A DNA stretch of 64,000 nucleotides, taken from NCBI RefSeq assembly GCF_013201075.1, contig NZ_CP053708.1:2485501-2549500 (forward strand). The letters run 5' to 3'. The notes below the pieces were generated by a model. The model had not been told where the DNA came from, did not search any database, and worked only from the letters and a program-made list of their open reading frames with translations. Within the stretch, counting starts at the first letter, position 1. Every line of letters begins with the position of its first letter. Below are positions 61,493-64,000 of this stretch, piece by piece. The translations under genes were made by a program, and so were the position numbers. Origin of the DNA: Lichenicola cladoniae. Lineage in GTDB: Bacteria > Pseudomonadota > Alphaproteobacteria > Acetobacterales > Acetobacteraceae.

Positions 61493-63511
61493 ATGTTGAT
61501 GCGACGATTTGCACTAATCAAGGCCCTGCTGGCCATACCATCCGATAACCCGGCCCTCGCTTCATCCCAGTTAATTGCGTTCCAGAAACAGATCCCGGCG
61601 CTCTACTGCATCTTGATAGCCAGTACACTTCTGCTTGCCGCAACGCACTTTCGTTGCGCGCCTCCGATGCTTTCGATCTATATTCCGGTTTCCGGTAGCG
61701 CACTGTGTGTAATCAGAATTGTCGTATGGCGACTTCGGCCAGGAACCACGCCTTCCGATAAGCAGGCAGTTTCACAACTGCGTTCATGTCTGAGGCTTTC
61801 CGTCTTTTTTGGCATAACATTTACAACCTGGTCGCTGAGCCTTTTTCCTTACGGAGATTCCTATCAGCAGTTTCACGTCATCTTCTACATGGCGATCACA
61901 GTCATAAGCTGCATCTTCTGCATGATGCACATGCGCAGCGCGGCATTGCTGCTGACAGTCATCGTCATCGTCCCGTTTGTTATCTTTTTCTGCCTGACGG
62001 GGAATCCGGTTTTCGTGGCGATCGCGTTGAACGTGCTGTTGGTGAGTGGCGGGATGATCTTCATACTGCTGCGCAACTACGCTGACTTTTCAGCCTTGAT
62101 CCGTTCGCAAGGTGAATTGGTCCTGCGTCAGGTCGAGACGGAGCGGCTGAGCGACGAGAACCTGAGCCTGGCGAACCTTGATAGCCTGACCGGCCTGCCG
62201 AACCGGCGACGGTTCTTGTCGATCCTCGATCAGGTTCTGGCCGAGGCGAAGCACGGCCATACCCGCTTCGCCATCGCGCTGTTCGACCTCGATGGTTTCA
62301 AGGCGGTCAACGATGTCTATGGCCACCCGCAAGGCGACCTGCTGCTGAAGGAAGTCGGCGACCGGCTCCGGTGCATCACCAGCCCATCGGTCACACTCGC
62401 CCGGATCGGGGGGGACGAGTTCGGGGCGATCCTGGCCGGCAATCCGAACGACGACGAGATCCTGGAGTTCGGCAGCCGGCTCTGTGTGTTGCTCCAGGGT
62501 CCCTATCTCGGCCCTAACATCATGGCCGAGGTCGCTGGCTCCGCCGGCCTGGTCGCATACCCGGACGGGGCGGCGACGGCGCAACAGCTTTTCGAGCGGG
62601 CCGACTACGCGCTCTATACCGCCAAACAGCAGAGATGCGGCCGGGCGATCATCTTCTCGCACGACCACGAGACCCGCATTCGCGAGACCAGCCGGATCGA
62701 GCAGGCCTTGCGGCACTCCAATCTCGGCAACGAGATGTGGGTGGCTTTCCAACCGATACGCGATCTCGAAAACGCGCGGACGATCGGCTACGAGGCGCTG
62801 GCGCGCTGGCAAAGCCCCACACTTGGCGCGATCGATCCGGACGTATTCATCCCGATCGCGGAGCACGCACATCAGATCGGCCGGCTTACCGAAATCCTGT
62901 TGACCAAGGCATTGAAGACGGCTGCTTCCTGGCCGGAACCGTTCTGCATATCGTTCAACCTGTCGGCGCTCGATCTGGTCTCGCGCGAGACGATGGAATC
63001 GGTCCGGCAGATCGTTGTGGCGAGTGGCGTATTGCCCGAGCGTATCGAGTTCGAGGTCACCGAGACCGCGGTCATGCGTGATTTCGACTTGGCCTCGGAA
63101 GCAATCGCAAGATTGCGTCAGCTCGGCATGCGGATTGCCCTCGATGATTTCGGCACCGGCTTCTCAAGCCTCAGCCACGTGCACCGATTAAAACCAGACA
63201 AGATCAAGATCGACCGGAGCTTCGTGAGGGATATCGAGGTGAACGCGGCCTCGCGAGACATCATCAGGACGATCATCGACATGTCCCGAAACCTCGGCCT
63301 TGCCTGCGTCGTGGAAGGTGTCGAAACTGAGGCCCAGCTGTCGATCCTTCGTTCGCTGGGCTGCCATCTGATCCAGGGTTATCTGTTCGGACGGCCGATG
63401 AACGAAGCCGCGGTAAACCAGCATATTGCCGCCGGCGCCCGGCTGCCGGGCCGACGGGCCTATCCGCCAAAGGTTGGTTCATTCCCCATCGGGGTGTCGC
63501 GTCACCTCTGA
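61493..63511 (+). CDS. Membrane-bound GGDEF-EAL protein (cyclic-di-GMP turnover)
   Basis: 672 residues. Five to six N-terminal TM helices (about 25-205), then GGDEF (RIGGDEFGAIL intact) and EAL (YEALARW) domains. EAL metal and catalytic residues are all present: E of EAL, N in SFNLSALD, E in EFEVTETAV, DD in IALDDFGTGFSS, K in KPDKIKIDRSF, and EGVETEAQ. The inhibitory RxxD site before GGDEF is not present. Both cyclase and phosphodiesterase activity are thus possible. ATG 61493 has TAAGG 9 nt upstream. DNA for the membrane half is more AT-rich than for the catalytic half. Confidence 0.93.
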   Translation: MLMRRFALIKALLAIPSDNPALASSQLIAFQKQIPALYCILIASTLLLAATHFRCAPPMLSIYIPVSGSALCVIRIVVWRLRPGTTPSDKQAVSQLRSCLRLSVFFGITFTTWSLSLFPYGDSYQQFHVIFYMAITVISCIFCMMHMRSAALLLTVIVIVPFVIFFCLTGNPVFVAIALNVLLVSGGMIFILLRNYADFSALIRSQGELVLRQVETERLSDENLSLANLDSLTGLPNRRRFLSILDQVLAEAKHGHTRFAIALFDLDGFKAVNDVYGHPQGDLLLKEVGDRLRCITSPSVTLARIGGDEFGAILAGNPNDDEILEFGSRLCVLLQGPYLGPNIMAEVAGSAGLVAYPDGAATAQQLFERADYALYTAKQQRCGRAIIFSHDHETRIRETSRIEQALRHSNLGNEMWVAFQPIRDLENARTIGYEALARWQSPTLGAIDPDVFIPIAEHAHQIGRLTEILLTKALKTAASWPEPFCISFNLSALDLVSRETMESVRQIVVASGVLPERIEFEVTETAVMRDFDLASEAIARLRQLGMRIALDDFGTGFSSLSHVHRLKPDKIKIDRSFVRDIEVNAASRDIIRTIIDMSRNLGLACVVEGVETEAQLSILRSLGCHLIQGYLFGRPMNEAAVNQHIAAGARLPGRRAYPPKVGSFPIGVSRHL

Positions 63512-64000
63512 ATATCCCCGGGAGTGGAGTGATAGCGCAGCTCGGACCTGACGAAATGCCGAGTAGCAGGGTCGCTTTTGTCGGCGCCGAAGACCGCTTT
63601 GACTGTGCCAGCTTGCGGACCCGCAATGGCGCCACTGAAGAGCGCCTGAACGCACGCGGCGACGCTGACGGCGCGGCATCGACAGCAACCCGCGCCGCCG
63701 GCAGCCCAACCGCGCGGCCGCCCGACCCACCTGCTTGAGGAACCGGCGGAGCAGCGGATCTGGGTGCGGCAGGCCGGTCGTACTCCCTTACCGACCCCAC
63801 CTAGCCACAAAGGTTCGGCGACTCGGTCCATCCACAGTTTCTGTGGATAACCCTGTGGGCGACGCGGCGATTGATCCACAAGCACCCGAAAATGGCTGGC
63901 CGATCTTCGGAGTCGAGGCTGACGACGGTCCAGTCGGCCTCCGATCAGTCGAACCTCAGCCGCAACGGGTGGTTTGGCGAAGGCTGCTCGAGCCTCACCG
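63512..64000. other. Right-edge region without a confident gene
   Basis: About 490 nt. ORFs on both strands (for example minus 63502-63885) have arginine/glycine-rich shadow-like translations. It contains the hairpin and DnaA-box-like cluster listed separately. Any gene may begin beyond the edge. Confidence 0.4.
63801..63880. promoter_or_regulatory. DnaA-box-like cluster with a 19-nt hairpin
   Basis: TTATCCACA, the consensus DnaA box, is present on the minus strand (63842-63850). TGATCCACA (63872-63880) matches 8 of 9, and CCATCCACA (63828-63836) and CTAGCCACA (63801-63809) match 7 of 9. ATCCACAG-TTT-CTGTGGAT (63830-63848) is a perfect inverted repeat made of two such boxes. Could be a replication or DnaA-controlled promoter element. 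Confidence 0.45.

Overview
The window is a high-GC (roughly two thirds G+C), gene-dense chromosomal segment of an alphaproteobacterium. The lipid A, heptosyltransferase, Ffh, Der/BamB, GlmU/GlmS and SCO proteins fit a Gram-negative host, and their overall character suggests the Acetobacteraceae/Rhodospirillales. That placement is inferred from gene content and style, not from a marker gene. No rRNA, convincing tRNA, CRISPR array or prophage was seen. Most long antisense ORFs are GC-rich shadows and were left out.

Layout. 0-7 kb: 5' end of ffh (minus), kup (plus), a small lysine-rich protein, then a yfgM-like/bamB/der envelope operon (minus) ending at a shared terminator. 7-14 kb: small exported proteins, a creatininase-family hydrolase overlapping a cytochrome b561, an MFS exporter, a SCO copper chaperone overlapping a dihydroorotase, and an SDR. 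14-20 kb: the wreck of a PiT phosphate transporter, a 14-TM MFS pump, an unusual exported peptidoglycan-binding/TM/Mrr-nuclease fusion, an AbrB-like membrane protein with an isochorismatase, and a divergent TetR regulator. 20-26.5 kb: asnB with two glycosyltransferases (one operon), then ygfZ-hisI-lpxB. 26.5-32 kb: an accessory stretch with a GNAT, a Sel1-like lipoprotein, a second closely related TetR regulator, IS630 and IS21 remnants, a methyltransferase, and a MarR-GNAT fusion preceded by a perfect 18-bp palindrome.

32.7-41.3 kb holds the most interesting system: six tightly packed plus-strand genes encoding a zinc-ribbon-like protein, an exported vWA-like protein with a degenerate metal site and a C-terminal anchor, a 3-TM protein, a 1201-residue tubulin-like GTPase with a C-terminal GYF_2-like domain, a small exported peptidoglycan-binding-like protein, and a zinc-ribbon/TM/PEGA protein. 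Together they look like a cytoskeletal GTPase coupled to an envelope-spanning apparatus. An uracil-DNA-glycosylase-like gene lies just upstream.

41-50.7 kb: an AEC transporter, two CPA1 Na+/H+ antiporters (one with a cyclic-nucleotide-binding-like tail) flanking a chemoreceptor, a damaged alpha/beta hydrolase and a 2OG-Fe(II) oxygenase. 50.7-57.3 kb: thiE-thiG-thiS-thiO transcribed behind a large RgpF/HAD glycan protein, then fdhD. 57.5-60.7 kb: glmU-glmS (UDP-GlcNAc supply). 60.7-64 kb: a membrane GGDEF-EAL protein whose N-terminal half has a more AT-rich composition, and at the extreme right a hairpin with a cluster of DnaA-box-like sequences.
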